From NCBI GenBank assembly GCA_025331125.1, contig JAOALB010000001.1, positions 124,001-188,000 of the forward strand: 64,000 nucleotides of DNA. Direction: 5' to 3'. This DNA is from Mycogone perniciosa. Taxonomy: Eukaryota; Ascomycota; Sordariomycetes; Hypocreales; Hypocreaceae. Below the pieces are notes generated by a model. That model ran no database searches. It had not been told where the DNA came from and was given only the letters and a program-made list of their open reading frames with translations. Below are positions 30,399-41,052 of the stretch, one piece after another. Each line of letters starts with the position of its first letter. Position 1 is the first letter of the stretch. The position numbers were made by a program, and so were the translations under genes.

Positions 30399-31949
30399 TC
30401 ATAATAGACTCTCTGGTTCAAGGACTTGTAATACTGCTCCCACAAGATGCAAACTTCCCGTGACCAACACTCTCCGCGGGCCTTGCGATAGTCTCCTTGC
30501 CTCCGCCATAGAATCAACAAGGTTGTCAAAAATCTTTGTCGAACAGCCGGGAACCATGCTGCGCATCATTTCCGCCGCTTGCTCTTGAACACTCATGTCT
30601 CGAATCTCTACAGGAGCTGGTGGTGTCGTATCGTTCCGTGTGAAGATGGCATAGCGGAAGATGTCATCCCTCTGAGTCTCCTTCTTGATCATGTTGACAA
30701 ACCCTGCTAGTAGTTGCGCGGCGTCCCTCTCTTGTTGATTAAATATCAACACGAAGGACTCATTGTCTTCTATATGCTGAACAGACCACTTGGCCACCTG
30801 TTCGAGGCTCTCCGTTGTATGAGCGCCATCCATCAGCCAGACAACTTGCCCATCATTGAGAATCTCGCACCGGCCCCTGTTCTTTGCCTCTCGCAACCCC
30901 TGGACCATTGGCTCTGGGATGTTCTGCAGCACCGTAGCCGGGCTCCCATCCATTCCGAGATGCTCACGTACCGCCATCACAGCCAGGGCCTGATTCCGCT
31001 TCTGAAAGCCTCCCTGGAGAATTCCATTCACACCACCCCATTTCTCAACGAGGCCATTGTCCACCTCCACCAACTCGGCTCCCTTCTCAGCCACCCTCGT
31101 CCTCAGGACCTCCATCACACCAGGCTGTTCATCCATCCTCATCGTAAACCCTTTCACTCCAGCTTTGAAGATGCCCGCCTTATGCCACGTAATCTTCTCA
31201 ACCGTGTCCCCCAACATCGCCACATGATCAATTCCCAACTGCGACACCACGGCCGCCGAAACAGCCTCCGCAGGTAACACATTCGTCGCATCATACTCCC
31301 CTCCAATACCACACTCTATCACCACATCTGTTATCCCCTCCCTCAAGAAGATATGCCACGCCAGAATCGTCAAGAACCGAAAGAAGAAAGGCTTTGACGC
31401 TGGTCCTTCCGCCTCAACAGCCGCTATGCCATCTTTCACGGCTGCTTCAGTGAATCGATCCCACACTTCGAAAAAAGCGCCGGCGAATAATTCCTGGCCC
31501 ACGGGATTGCCGTTGATGGCGATTCGCTCCCGAACACTGACGAGATGCGGACTCGTGTACGTCCCCACGGTGCGATATTTCTTCAACATGGCTGTTGCAA
31601 AGGCGCAGACGGAGCCTTTGCCCTTTGTGCCAGCGACGTGGATGTGTCGCATGCGAGAGAGATCCTTGGGCGTATATCCAGCGCGATGGAGCCATGCTAG
31701 CATCTCTGGGATCGCAGCAGCATTGAGATCCTGGGGGGCCTGCTTTGCCGATGAGGTCTCAAATAACTGAGTAATATTGCGGTTTGATTTCAGCTGAGAC
31801 AGCCGCTCGAGAGCTTCGGTATAGCTTCGTGACATGTTGCTCACGTATCTGCAGTCCCGCGCGGCGAATGGTGATCTGACAGAGTTCTTGGATGCCTGTA
31901 ACGAAGCAATCACTTGACTGCACGCTCCGCAGGCTCGCCCAATATTCAT
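30399..31949 (-). CDS. MET7: Folylpolyglutamate synthase paralogue B (Met7-like, possibly dual-targeted)
   Basis: Same reaction as paralogue A, but intronless in this window, 516 aa. The P-loop GTKGKGS is at 107-113. TSPHLVSVRERIAIN, IECGIGGEYDATN, QLGIDHVAMLGDTVEKITWHKAGI and MDGAHTTESL are intact. The first 38 residues are rich in Arg, Ser and Ala with few acids, as in a matrix presequence. A second ATG (Met39, at 31835) begins MSRSYTEALERLSQL, the usual start of the cytosolic enzyme. Alternative starts could therefore supply mitochondrial and cytosolic forms, as known for other eukaryotic FPGS. Close relationship to the Met7 clade is judged by eye only. Confidence 0.92.
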   Translation of the reverse strand: MNIGRACGACSQVIASLQASKNSVRSPFAARDCRYVSNMSRSYTEALERLSQLKSNRNITQLFETSSAKQAPQDLNAAAIPEMLAWLHRAGYTPKDLSRMRHIHVAGTKGKGSVCAFATAMLKKYRTVGTYTSPHLVSVRERIAINGNPVGQELFAGAFFEVWDRFTEAAVKDGIAAVEAEGPASKPFFFRFLTILAWHIFLREGITDVVIECGIGGEYDATNVLPAEAVSAAVVSQLGIDHVAMLGDTVEKITWHKAGIFKAGVKGFTMRMDEQPGVMEVLRTRVAEKGAELVEVDNGLVEKWGGVNGILQGGFQKRNQALAVMAVREHLGMDGSPATVLQNIPEPMVQGLREAKNRGRCEILNDGQVVWLMDGAHTTESLEQVAKWSVQHIEDNESFVLIFNQQERDAAQLLAGFVNMIKKETQRDDIFRYAIFTRNDTTPPAPVEIRDMSVQEQAAEMMRSMVPGCSTKIFDNLVDSMAEARRLSQGPRRVLVTGSLHLVGAVLQVLEPESLL

Positions 31950-32249
31950 TTCTCTGTTTAATGGCCAAGATTCAAGATGTCATGTGAAAGCGTACGATAA
32001 TGACAGGTTCAAAGTTCATGGTGGGGCTTTGAAGGTGCTTGGACTTGGGATTGCGAAATCCACACCACGCACTATTCCACCAGGCATATATAGTTGATCA
32101 TCACATAAGCCTCAGATCGTGAATTACAAAATGAAATAGTGTTAAGAACTAGTGACCCCCCAGTGTCTATTTGATATCTTTTACACGGGCCAGGCAGCCC
32201 TCTACGTGTGCCCCCCGACCAATATACAGAACAATGCAGACTCCTTTTT
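31950..32249. other. Intergenic: promoter of FPGS B and MIC60 3' flank
   Basis: 300 bp with nothing recognisable beyond the presumed promoter and the MIC60 3' UTR. Confidence 0.6.
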
Positions 32250-34344
32250 TTAATCCACCCTCAGGCTCTGTAGCCGAGCCTCCGTGGCAATGGCCTGCAG
32301 AAGTACTGTTAGCAAAGGGACGAGGGGAAAAGGTCTGTATACTGCGGAAACTTACGTCAAGAGCTTGCTGAACCTCTAGAACCTTGCGGGCCTCAGCCAG
32401 CCAGTCCTTGCTCAGCGTCTTCGCCCACCCTTGCAATCCCGTCATCTCCCTTGTCGCAGCATCTAGGTCACCCTCCTCCAAATATGTCTGAGTCCGCGTC
32501 AGGACGCTCTCAACATCGTCTCCCTCGGCAAGGCCCTGCTTCTTGAACATTACATGGCTGAGAACCCAGCTAGAAGCGTGGCTAGCAACACCTGCTTCAT
32601 CGGGGAGCAGGGACGCCTTACGAACTTCGCTGGCAACTCGGCGGAATCGGTCGATCAACTGAGATGACGTAGAGATGCCGCGCTGATAGGCTGACGGGGT
32701 AATGGAAGCGATGGCAGCGTCTACTACGGCGTCGTCAGAGGCAATCTCCTTCAGCGCGACAAGCTCTCGGATAAATGGTCGAGGGTGCTGGCCATCTTCC
32801 AAGCTGGCGCGGACAGCCTCAACAGCCACGTGCAGTTGCTGCGTCTTGAGGTTAGAATCAACAACCCCGTTCCAGCCAAGAGTCAATTTCTCAAGATCCG
32901 ACACGGCTGCCGAAAGCTCATTCAGTTTGCCAATACGGCTCTCACGCTCCTGCTCCACGCGCACCTGAACCTCCTTGACAAACTCCTTTTTGAGAGCAAT
33001 AGCCTGTTCTAGGAGCTGATTCTGAAGCTTCTTCTCATTGAGCTCCTTCTCACGCTCGAGGAGAAGCTTTACTCGCTCGTCGTAGCCTTCACGCACAGTC
33101 TTCATCTTTTCCTCGAACTCTTCACGCCAGACAATCTCTTGCTGGGCCATGGTGTTCTCAACCCGCCTGATCAAGTCATTGGCAGCAACGTCGAACTCGG
33201 CAACTGTCGATCGAACCTCATCAGCAGCCTTCTTCTCAACGCCGCTCTTGAGATCCTTCAGTCTGCTACCGATCCTAGTAACCTCGCCCTTCGCCTTGTC
33301 AATCGTTGAAGAGTATTTTCCCTGAGCGCCGTCAGCATTGATGACCAAGATGAGATCGTTCAGCATGTGAACAAGATCCCGAACGATAGGCTCCTTGGCA
33401 TCCGGCAGAGACATCAGGTCAATGCGTGGCAGGGGCGGAACTCGAGATGGTTCGTTAACTTCGGGTGCCTTGTAAACTTTTGAAGCAGGGGCCTCGGGTT
33501 TCTTCTCAGGTGGTGGTGTGGCCTTCTCAACCGGCTTGGCTACAACAGGCTTTGGCTCAGTGACGACAGGCTTAGCCGTTTCCTCAGGCTTGTCCTCAGG
33601 CTGCTTAACCGGCGACTTCTTGACTGAGGGAGTAGCGCTTGAACGGCGCTCAGAAGATTCCGTCTTGTCCGCAACCCTCCATGAGGCGCCACTCTGCGCA
33701 GGAATCCTAACCTTCTCACTGGCTTCACGAGTCCTTGAACTACCAACATGGGCATTGGGGAACCTCTTCTTGAACTCCATCTCCTCTAAATAGAGGACGG
33801 CCTGCTCGCCAAAGGGGATATACTCGGTGAAGAAGTCATGGAAGCTGTCGTTGATGCGCGAATACCAAACTCCTCCACTGAAACCGACAGCACCAAGCAC
33901 GATCACGGTGAGGATGAAGTTCCTCAGTCGTCTGAAGAAGCCCTTCTTTTTCGGTGGGGGGCTAGGAGCCTTGGGCGTTGCGCTCTGCTCAGTTGATGGA
34001 GGGGGAGGAGGTGTCGGAGGGATCTCTGATGCCGTCACATTCGTATCGACAGCGCTCTGGGCCGGAGGTGGGGGAGTGCGCTCAGAGCTCTGAGTCTCGG
34101 ACGTAGGCAACACCGGAGGCTTCGAGGCATCGCTCTTGTCGGCATAGTATCTCTAAACCCGGGATTTTTTAGTCAGTCGCGAATTTCCTTCTAGTGGTAG
34201 TGGTGTGGCTGATGCTTTGCCGGAACGTACATTGCCCAACACCACAGCTCGTCGCGATGTCGCAATAGACCATTGACGCCCGGCAGTCGCCGCGACGGGC
34301 TTGCCGCCTAGCAACCTTGCTGACCGAAGCGATGTTCGCAGCAT
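32250..34344 (-). CDS. MIC60: MICOS subunit Mic60 (mitofilin)
   Basis: Core subunit of the mitochondrial contact site and cristae organising system. Exons 34344-34231, 34152-32356 and 32294-32250 give 651 aa. Residues 1-38 (MLRTSLRSARLLGG...) are a matrix presequence. A Pro-rich stretch precedes one transmembrane segment at about 117-136 (FILTVIVLGAVGFSGGVWY). The remainder faces the intermembrane space and is a long coiled coil (about 260-460) with the C-terminal mitofilin signature (LSHVMFKKQGL, TYLEEGDLDAATREM, QGWAKTLSKDWLAEARKVLE). The last exon is only 45 nt; splicing it gives the conserved ending ALDAIATEARLQSLRVD. Reading through the intron instead gives a nonsense tail. Confidence 0.96.
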
Positions 34345-35105
34345 TGGGGATACAATGGCCGGCAGATGGGCGGGTGGGATGAGAAGTTGTACGGATACTA
34401 AGCCCAAAAGTTGGCACTGGACAAAAACGCTCAGGGCAAAAGTTCGGCTAATGAGAGAGCTCCAGACCACCGGCAAGAACCGGATCAATGACACAACGCC
34501 GTTATGGCAAAATCATGTGCGAATTCTTAATGAAAGTATTGATCAATTCTTCATAAAATGGCTTCATCATGGTGACTGTATCTTGGTTCAGAGAGCTCTG
34601 GGTTCTTTGTTCAGGTCTGCTCAATGTTAATGGTCATCACGCGAGCCATCACCGGGCGGTTTGGTGGATCACATATTAGATAACTACAATCAATCACAAG
34701 CCTCGGTCTAGTTAATAGCAATCTATTAAGACTCTCAACCAAAGTCACCGAAGGACATCATACAACGTCGTCCCTGTATCATATGATCCTCCAGCATCTG
34801 TAGCACAAACCGACTTGCTTGAGCATCGGTTCTCATTCTCCACGGACATCCAGCTCATCAAGACAGTCACAAAACTCAAATCGAATATTAAGAAAAACCA
34901 AAGAATAAATTGTCGGCCCATACCCTCCAAACCCAAGACTCCGAGAAATATACGACGCACCTGGACTCACCAAACGAAAGTCGAGGCTGGAATCACTACT
35001 GTCACTCTATGCTGGCCTGAACCTGACCACTCCCATTGATGCATTGCTGGACGTCGGTAGATAAGGGTCATTAAACGTCCCTAGGCCATATCTCGTGTGC
35101 ATAAT
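34345..35105. other. Intergenic: MIC60 promoter and Rab5 3' flank
   Basis: No gene is seen. The short frames on both strands have no family features. Confidence 0.6.
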
Positions 35106-35996
35106 TTAGCAGGCGCATGGCCCGCTGACATTAGTGTTGGAATTCTCTGGCGCTAGACTGACGCCTGGTCGCTGGCCTGGTCGAGCGTGTCTGGGTCCAA
35201 CTTGGTCCAAAGGTAACTTCTTGGCAATGGCGGTAAAGAGTTCTCGGACATTCTCGGCAGTTTTGGCGGAAGTTTCAAAGAAAAGCAGTCCAGCTTCCCG
35301 GGCGTATGCTTCGGCGTCGGCTGTTGGGATCGCTCGCTTATCGGGCTGTTCGGTGACCAGATCCAGCTTGTTGCCTGCGAGAGCAATAATGATATTCTCG
35401 TTTGCTTGGCGCTGGAGTTCCTTGACCCACGCCTTGGCCTTGTCTAGTGATGCCTACAGTCCAGTAAGTATCATTCAGTGGTACTGGTAGACGGCTCAAC
35501 ATACGGATTGCGTGATATCATATACAACAACGGCGCAGTTGGCGTTCCGGTAGTACATGGGCGCCAGAGACTTGTACCGCTCCTGACCAGCCGTATCCCA
35601 GATTTCAAACTTGACTGTGGTGTTCTCATCGAGAGAGATGGTTTGCGTGAGGAAGGCGGCTCCGATGGTGGATTCTCGGAACGAGTCGAATTGGTCCTGA
35701 ATATTGCGTCAGTCTTAAGAACCACTCATCCTTATGGTATGGTGTATTGAGCTTACCTTGACAAATCGCAGGACTATTGAACTCTAAAGCAATAGGTTAG
35801 TCCGTCGACCAGCGCTTTGAGCAAAATGTTGTGAAAGTCACCTTTCCGACAGCGGATTCACCTGTAAACATGTTAGCACTGATATCAAAGCCGAGGCTTC
35901 CATTCCACTCGAGAACGCACCCAGAAGAACCAGTTTGAATTGCGCAAAGCGGTTGTTAATGCCGCCACGACCGGCCGGAGGTGCTCGAGCTGCCAT
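35106..35996 (-). CDS. VPS21: Rab5-type GTPase (Vps21/Ypt5)
   Basis: Early-endosome GTPase controlling vesicle docking and homotypic fusion. Five exons, 35996-35921, 35861-35842, 35783-35757, 35696-35505 and 35453-35106, give 220 aa. The 20-nt and 27-nt exons carry part of the P-loop and the segment after it. G boxes are GESAVGKS (26-33), Thr51 in switch I (STIGAAF), WDTAGQE (74-80), NKLD (133-136) and ETSAK (165-169). The switch/interswitch sequence IGAAFLTQT and WDTAGQERYKSLAPMYYR are Rab5-class. The C-terminus ends Cys-Ala-Cys, a CXC double-geranylgeranylation motif. Without correct handling of the two tiny exons an annotation would lose the nucleotide-binding loop. Confidence 0.95.
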
Positions 35997-37324
35997 TCTG
36001 ATGTCTTTGGCGATGCGCTATGGCGATGCGCTATGGCGATGGGATGGCGTTTGAAGAATGGGATGTTTGGCAAGTGTTGACTGTCGATAACGTAGATCCG
36101 TCTTGATGAAACGACAGATGCCGGCCTGGATATCGCAAACACCCGCAACAGATGCTGTAGGCGAGAAGTGCAGCGGCAGTAGTCAAGGTCGGAATATGTT
36201 GGATGTTACTGCCTGGTGCTGCTGCAGCAAGTCGAGGGCGAAATGGTTGGTTGCGGCGAATAGAGAGAGCGAGGTACACGTCAGGCTCGGGAGGCGATGT
36301 TGGCGGGTCAGATGGCACATGAACCATTATGTAAGCCAAGGCTACGTCTGTGGCTGAGATGTGTGGCTCTATTCCGTATTCGTATTGCGAAGTACATACT
36401 AACAAACGGGCTCTTACACAGAATCCGCCAGATCCAAAGAGTTCAATGGATTTCTTCTCCTAGCAACGAACCATCGGGTATTCTGTCGTAAATATGGAGG
36501 TTCGGCTGCTGACCTTTTCACCTCAGTTTATCCTTATCGCCGCTGAAGCTGTTGTGCATCGCCGTAAGCCGCTGAATGTAAGGAGTTTCGAGGACTCAAT
36601 GAAAATACACACGTGATCAATGATCCTGATGCGGCGCAAGGGACCATCGGTATGTATCTAGCCTATTAATTATTATACTGATTAGCCGGTTGTATGATTC
36701 TAGAGTATTCCTGAGTTTTATTGAGTTCTTTGACGGCAGGAGCATAGCCTCTGAGGCGCTGAAAGTGGCTCTTTGAACAGCCTGTACTCCGTACAATCAT
36801 CACACATCCACCCTCAATGCTGTAGCGCTTCAACTCATCTTTGAACTTTGATTACTACTCCAACAATTTCTATATATAGGTATATAGGTATATATCCCTT
36901 CAGTTATTATAGGAATCGCTCATAATAGCAAAATGTTTAATCAGCAGCACTAGCTAAAGGATATGGCCGATTGGCCCAGCAACCAGGTTGAAAAGCAAGA
37001 TTCCCGAAAACGATACTCGTACGAGCATCTAATAATCATAACCCACTCTATAACTCCAGCCTATTCCAAGTCGCTATAAATTCCAAGTATTTCCTACCCT
37101 GTCTTTAAACATTGACAACCCAACGCCGTGTCCTAGTAATGGTAGTTCATAGTGCCAAAGCCGTAAGCCGTTAACCCAATACACACTTATTTCGAAGTCC
37201 GAACAAAGCCTGACCTGTACCACAACCCATAAAAGAACCCCGAAACCCCCAAGTTTCCGCATTAGTCTTCATCATCTTGCTTTTCTTCTTCTTGATAAAT
37301 GTATACATTTTTCTCTTCGGATGA
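35997..37324. other. Intergenic: Rab5 promoter and GT32 3' flank
   Basis: No gene is seen. About 36640-36930 is AT-rich with TATATAGG-type runs. One TACTCCGTA copy lies near 36785. Confidence 0.6.
36009..36040 (-). repeat. 13-bp tandem repeat in the Rab5 leader
   Basis: GGCGATGCGCTAT occurs twice in tandem, then a partial third copy, starting about 12 bp upstream of the Rab5 ATG. It would be in the 5' UTR of the mRNA. Confidence 0.8.
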
Positions 37325-38581
37325 TTACTGAGGCGGGGGCGGGGGCGCAAGTGGCAGTTGATGCAACTGCAGTTGTTGCAGGGCTTTTTGTTGCTCTTCC
37401 TTTTGTATCTGTGCAGTTTTGATATCCTCGATGATCCGTTTCTGCTGGTTCTCGGAAAGCTTGCCCCAGTTACCCGTGTTCTCATCCCATTTTCGCACAC
37501 ATTCAGCCTCCCAGTTGCAGTCCTCAACCTGGCCGTAAGCAGGATGCCTGTATCGTGGATGGCGGCTGGGCCAGTTGGAGGCATGGAAGTGATGCTTGAC
37601 GAGGGCATTTCTAGAGTCGTGGTTGCCCGAGTCGGAGTGGCCCTGTCCTGCACAGAAGGCCTCAACTGTGAGGACGAGGACGCCGCCGACGAGCCTGGAT
37701 TCGCCCATGCTGTGGAACAAGTCCCAGGTAACCTTGGGGCCGCGAGACTTGCGGTTCATTTCTTCGAGGATGGCGCTGGTGAAGGCTGAAGGGCCCGTGC
37801 CGCTGATCACCTGGTCGAAGTCGAGCTTCACATCACCCAGCGCCACACCCTGCTCCTTGGCGACACCCTTGAACCACTTCATTATGTTTTCAATGAGGCG
37901 CATCATGACGGGCTGCTGCGGACGAGCCGCGAAGGTCCATTGGCAGAAGGACATGGACTTCTTACCTAGGATAGGGTGGTCCTTGAAGTCAGGCTGGTCA
38001 ATTTCGATTCCGACAATCAAGTCGATGTCTTTCTCGTTGTAGCGCTCTGGGATAAATCGGTGGAAGGGCTTGAGAGTCTCGACGTCAATGTCGGCATAGA
38101 TGCCGCCTTGTGCGTACATGATCATGTACCGCAAAAGGTCGGCCTTGATAATGGGGAGGTTTATTCTGCGATAGAAGTCGATTATATCTGGGCGGTTGAA
38201 GCCGTTGGGACCGTATTGCTCCTCGATATATGCCATCTCGTTGGCGTCGGTAATGACCTCGTACCGCATGCTCGGGTTCTTGACCAGCCATGTCCGCGAG
38301 GTGAGCAAGTCGCGCTCTTCGAAATTCAATGGGTCGACTTTCCACGTCTGCCAAATCTTCTGGGGAAACGTGCTTCCTGGCACAGGCGGTGTTTTTGACT
38401 CGCGACGAAGGATGGCGGTAGGACTCGGGATGGCAAGAACCCAATCGAAGTTGAGAATAATGACAAAAACAATGACACAGCCTATATAGAGTGGCAGACA
38501 TCTCCTCATCTGGGCAGGAATCCTATGGCGGAAAGGGCTGGTTGAGACCATCAGTCTCGGTGATCCTAATGGAGAATTCAT
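37325..38581 (-). CDS. Och1/Hoc1-type alpha-1,6-mannosyltransferase, GT32
   Basis: Intronless, 418 aa. Type II Golgi membrane topology: a basic N-terminus of about 30 residues, a signal anchor at about 30-50 (LYIGCVIVFVIILNF), then a lumenal catalytic domain. FPQKIWQTWK (72-81) opens the GT32 domain. ADLLRYMIMYAQGGIYADIDVETLKP contains the DXD motif (Asp-Ile-Asp 164-166) that binds GDP-mannose/Mn2+. Family members extend N-glycan outer chains or act in mannan polymerases in the early Golgi. The C-terminal HPAYG/W(D/E)xE segment is followed by a Gln-rich and poly-Pro tail (QKALQQLQLHQLPLAPPPPPQ minus the last residue) that looks non-catalytic. Which of Och1, Hoc1 or a third paralogue it is cannot be told here. 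Confidence 0.9.
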   Translation of the reverse strand: MNSPLGSPRLMVSTSPFRHRIPAQMRRCLPLYIGCVIVFVIILNFDWVLAIPSPTAILRRESKTPPVPGSTFPQKIWQTWKVDPLNFEERDLLTSRTWLVKNPSMRYEVITDANEMAYIEEQYGPNGFNRPDIIDFYRRINLPIIKADLLRYMIMYAQGGIYADIDVETLKPFHRFIPERYNEKDIDLIVGIEIDQPDFKDHPILGKKSMSFCQWTFAARPQQPVMMRLIENIMKWFKGVAKEQGVALGDVKLDFDQVISGTGPSAFTSAILEEMNRKSRGPKVTWDLFHSMGESRLVGGVLVLTVEAFCAGQGHSDSGNHDSRNALVKHHFHASNWPSRHPRYRHPAYGQVEDCNWEAECVRKWDENTGNWGKLSENQQKRIIEDIKTAQIQKEEQQKALQQLQLHQLPLAPPPPPQ

Positions 38582-41052
38582 TGTTGTGCGTGACGCTCTT
38601 TCGGAGCCGTCTATGAAACAGGCAAGAGAAAGATAAGAGGAGAAGAGGAGCTGGGTATCATACGATGGCAGCCACCGCGATCAAGGAGACGCAAAGCTCT
38701 CAAGGGTCTCAGACTCTCGAAGGATTTGATGAGAGTGAGCAGGTTACCACCGCCCTTATGGGTCACACCAATTAATTGGCACACGAAGAAGAAAACTTGC
38801 AGTGTGCTGGTTCTTCGTCTAAGTCATAAAGATGGATGAAGATGTAATCCAAGTAGTATGTAGTAGTACCAACAGACCGGGGAAGGAAAGGTAAAAGAAC
38901 AATTTTTTCTTGGCTTGTCTGCATATATTACTCCGTAGTATTCTCGCACTTGTCAGTTGCCCCAATCCAGTCGTGGTTTAAGACACAATTGCAGCTGCTC
39001 GTCAATCTCGCTTTTCTGCAGCTTTGCCAACAGAACGACATCACGGTGGGGGAGGGGGGATTCCCAGCGGGGGGATGTGGTTCTAGTCCAGCCTACGGAG
39101 TACGAAGTACAACGATGCAACGAAGTGGAGGGCACCAGGATATGATCCCTTGCAGATGGCTTGTCAGGATCTCTGCTCCGCCAAAGCGAGGAAATCCATG
39201 TGAAAATTTCGGGAGAAAATCGCGGTAGGCTTGCTAGCGTCGGACGAGGCTTCCAAAGACGACATAAGCACTGGTAATCTGGCTGTGGAGGCAACCAAGA
39301 GAGATGGTCTATTGGTCTGATGACAGTGTGCTACCATGTAACGCCGCCTGAACTTCGTACCACATATATAATTATACATAGCATCTATTATATCAGGCAG
39401 TACTAGTACTACTTTGTGCTACTACGAATACATGATAGTGCACCTACTCGTAGTAGTGGCAGGAGAAATTACGCAGGAACAAGCCATGTGTTGTTTGTTG
39501 TATTGCTTGGCTAGGTGATAGGTGATAACAAGGTGTGGCATCATATTGGAATATATAGCGAGTACCAGGCTGCTATAATAGTATGCTGCTCAGTTATTTT
39601 TCCCAGAAAGAATTTTCACGCTGTATGTGAGGTGAGTTGTCAGTGGGTAGGAAAAGGTTTCCTCCACATGGTAGTGATAATGGCAACATTAGTACGAGTA
39701 GTACGGAGTAGTATTCTCGGAAACATGAGAGCAACAAGGCCCAGTTTCTGGGGCCTCGTCCCGCCCACTGTCTCAGAAGAAATGTAGTAATAGTGGTACT
39801 AATACTATCGGCGAGTTGAACGCCGACGACACAGATACGGAGTAGACCGAGCCCTGCTCATGTTGTTGGTCTCTTTGCTCGGCTCCCTTCATCTCGCGGC
39901 TGACAGGCACACCAAGACTAGGATACGAATCTAGCCGAACGCCTGACCTCCATGCCCAATACTCCAGCTGAGCTGAATGCGCTCGAGACCAAGAGTATGG
40001 CGAAGAAAACTTGGCAAATTGTTGCCAGTTGTTGGTTATGTGTAACCGGGATGCAGACTCTTCCTACCCTTCACTCCACCTCCGCCGCCACTATGCGAGC
40101 CGTTCCTGTCAGAACAAGCATAAGGGACAGGGGTTCGATCGAGTCCTCAGACGGTAAAAAACTGATCTGATTCGACGCAATATTAAGGCCTCAGGTCTGT
40201 GGCGTTCAGATAGCGCCGCCGTGTGCGGAGAAGAGGGTTTGAACGTTGAGGGTAGACGAAGTACAGTACATTCGTTCTCGGGCTGTCACCGATTCGGAAT
40301 AGATCCTTGTTGCTTTTCCAGTTCTCCAAAGTTCGCCATCTGTCGAATTCTTCCCCTTTTCCATGTGAAAGTGAGATATGAGCCGACGAAAGACATGTTG
40401 GCTGCCGTTCCCTTGCATAATCAGTTCATCATTGGCCCCAACACACACACACACACGCAGACGCAGACGCAGACGATAGTATCATCATCCTCACAATAAT
40501 TTCCGGGCAACCCATGTGCAGGCGACCCTAACTAGTTTTGGCAATCCGCCCACCTTCATGCTGAGCCCTGTACAAAGTACGGAGTAGTAGTAGTACTGTG
40601 CACTGTCAAAAGATGGGCCTTGAAGAATATCCAGGCTTCATTATACCCTCCTGGGCCTCCCACCCCTCCCCCCAAGCTGGCTAAGTCGCTTCGTCTTCGT
40701 CTCCGCAAGGAATTCGACCTCGGAACGAATCTTTCATCATCTGCTACTGCTAATACTATTGTCCTTGGATCTTCAGCTCGTGAAAGCTGGGGAAACGGAA
40801 CGTAACCCACAGGGACTCCAACCCTAGATCGTCCCAGGTTGCTTACTCCAGATACGATCTTGGGGTAATACGGAGGAATACTCGTACTCCGTACTGCGAG
40901 ATCCATCATATCTGGGGAAAGCGTGTGAATATCACTGCCAATTATACACCTCCTGGCCCCTCCGGGATCCGGCACTTCTTCTGCTTGGAGCTGGCCCTCT
41001 TTTGATCCTCACATCTTGTTAATCTTGCTCATCCACCTCTCCCCACCTCAAA
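38582..41052. other. Gene-poor 2.5-kb divergent intergenic region
   Basis: Separates the divergent GT32 and acyltransferase genes. No convincing coding frame. TACGGAGTA/TACTCCGTA copies occur near 38931, 39095, 39699, 39834, 40578 and 40887. A dinucleotide/hexanucleotide microsatellite lies at 40440-40475. Confidence 0.6.
40440..40475. repeat. (AC)n followed by (GCAGAC)n microsatellite
   Basis: About eight AC units, then GCAGAC three times. Confidence 0.9.

Noticed and set aside
40130..40150. GGTTCGATC word considered as a tRNA B box
   Set aside because: No matching acceptor, D or anticodon arm upstream.
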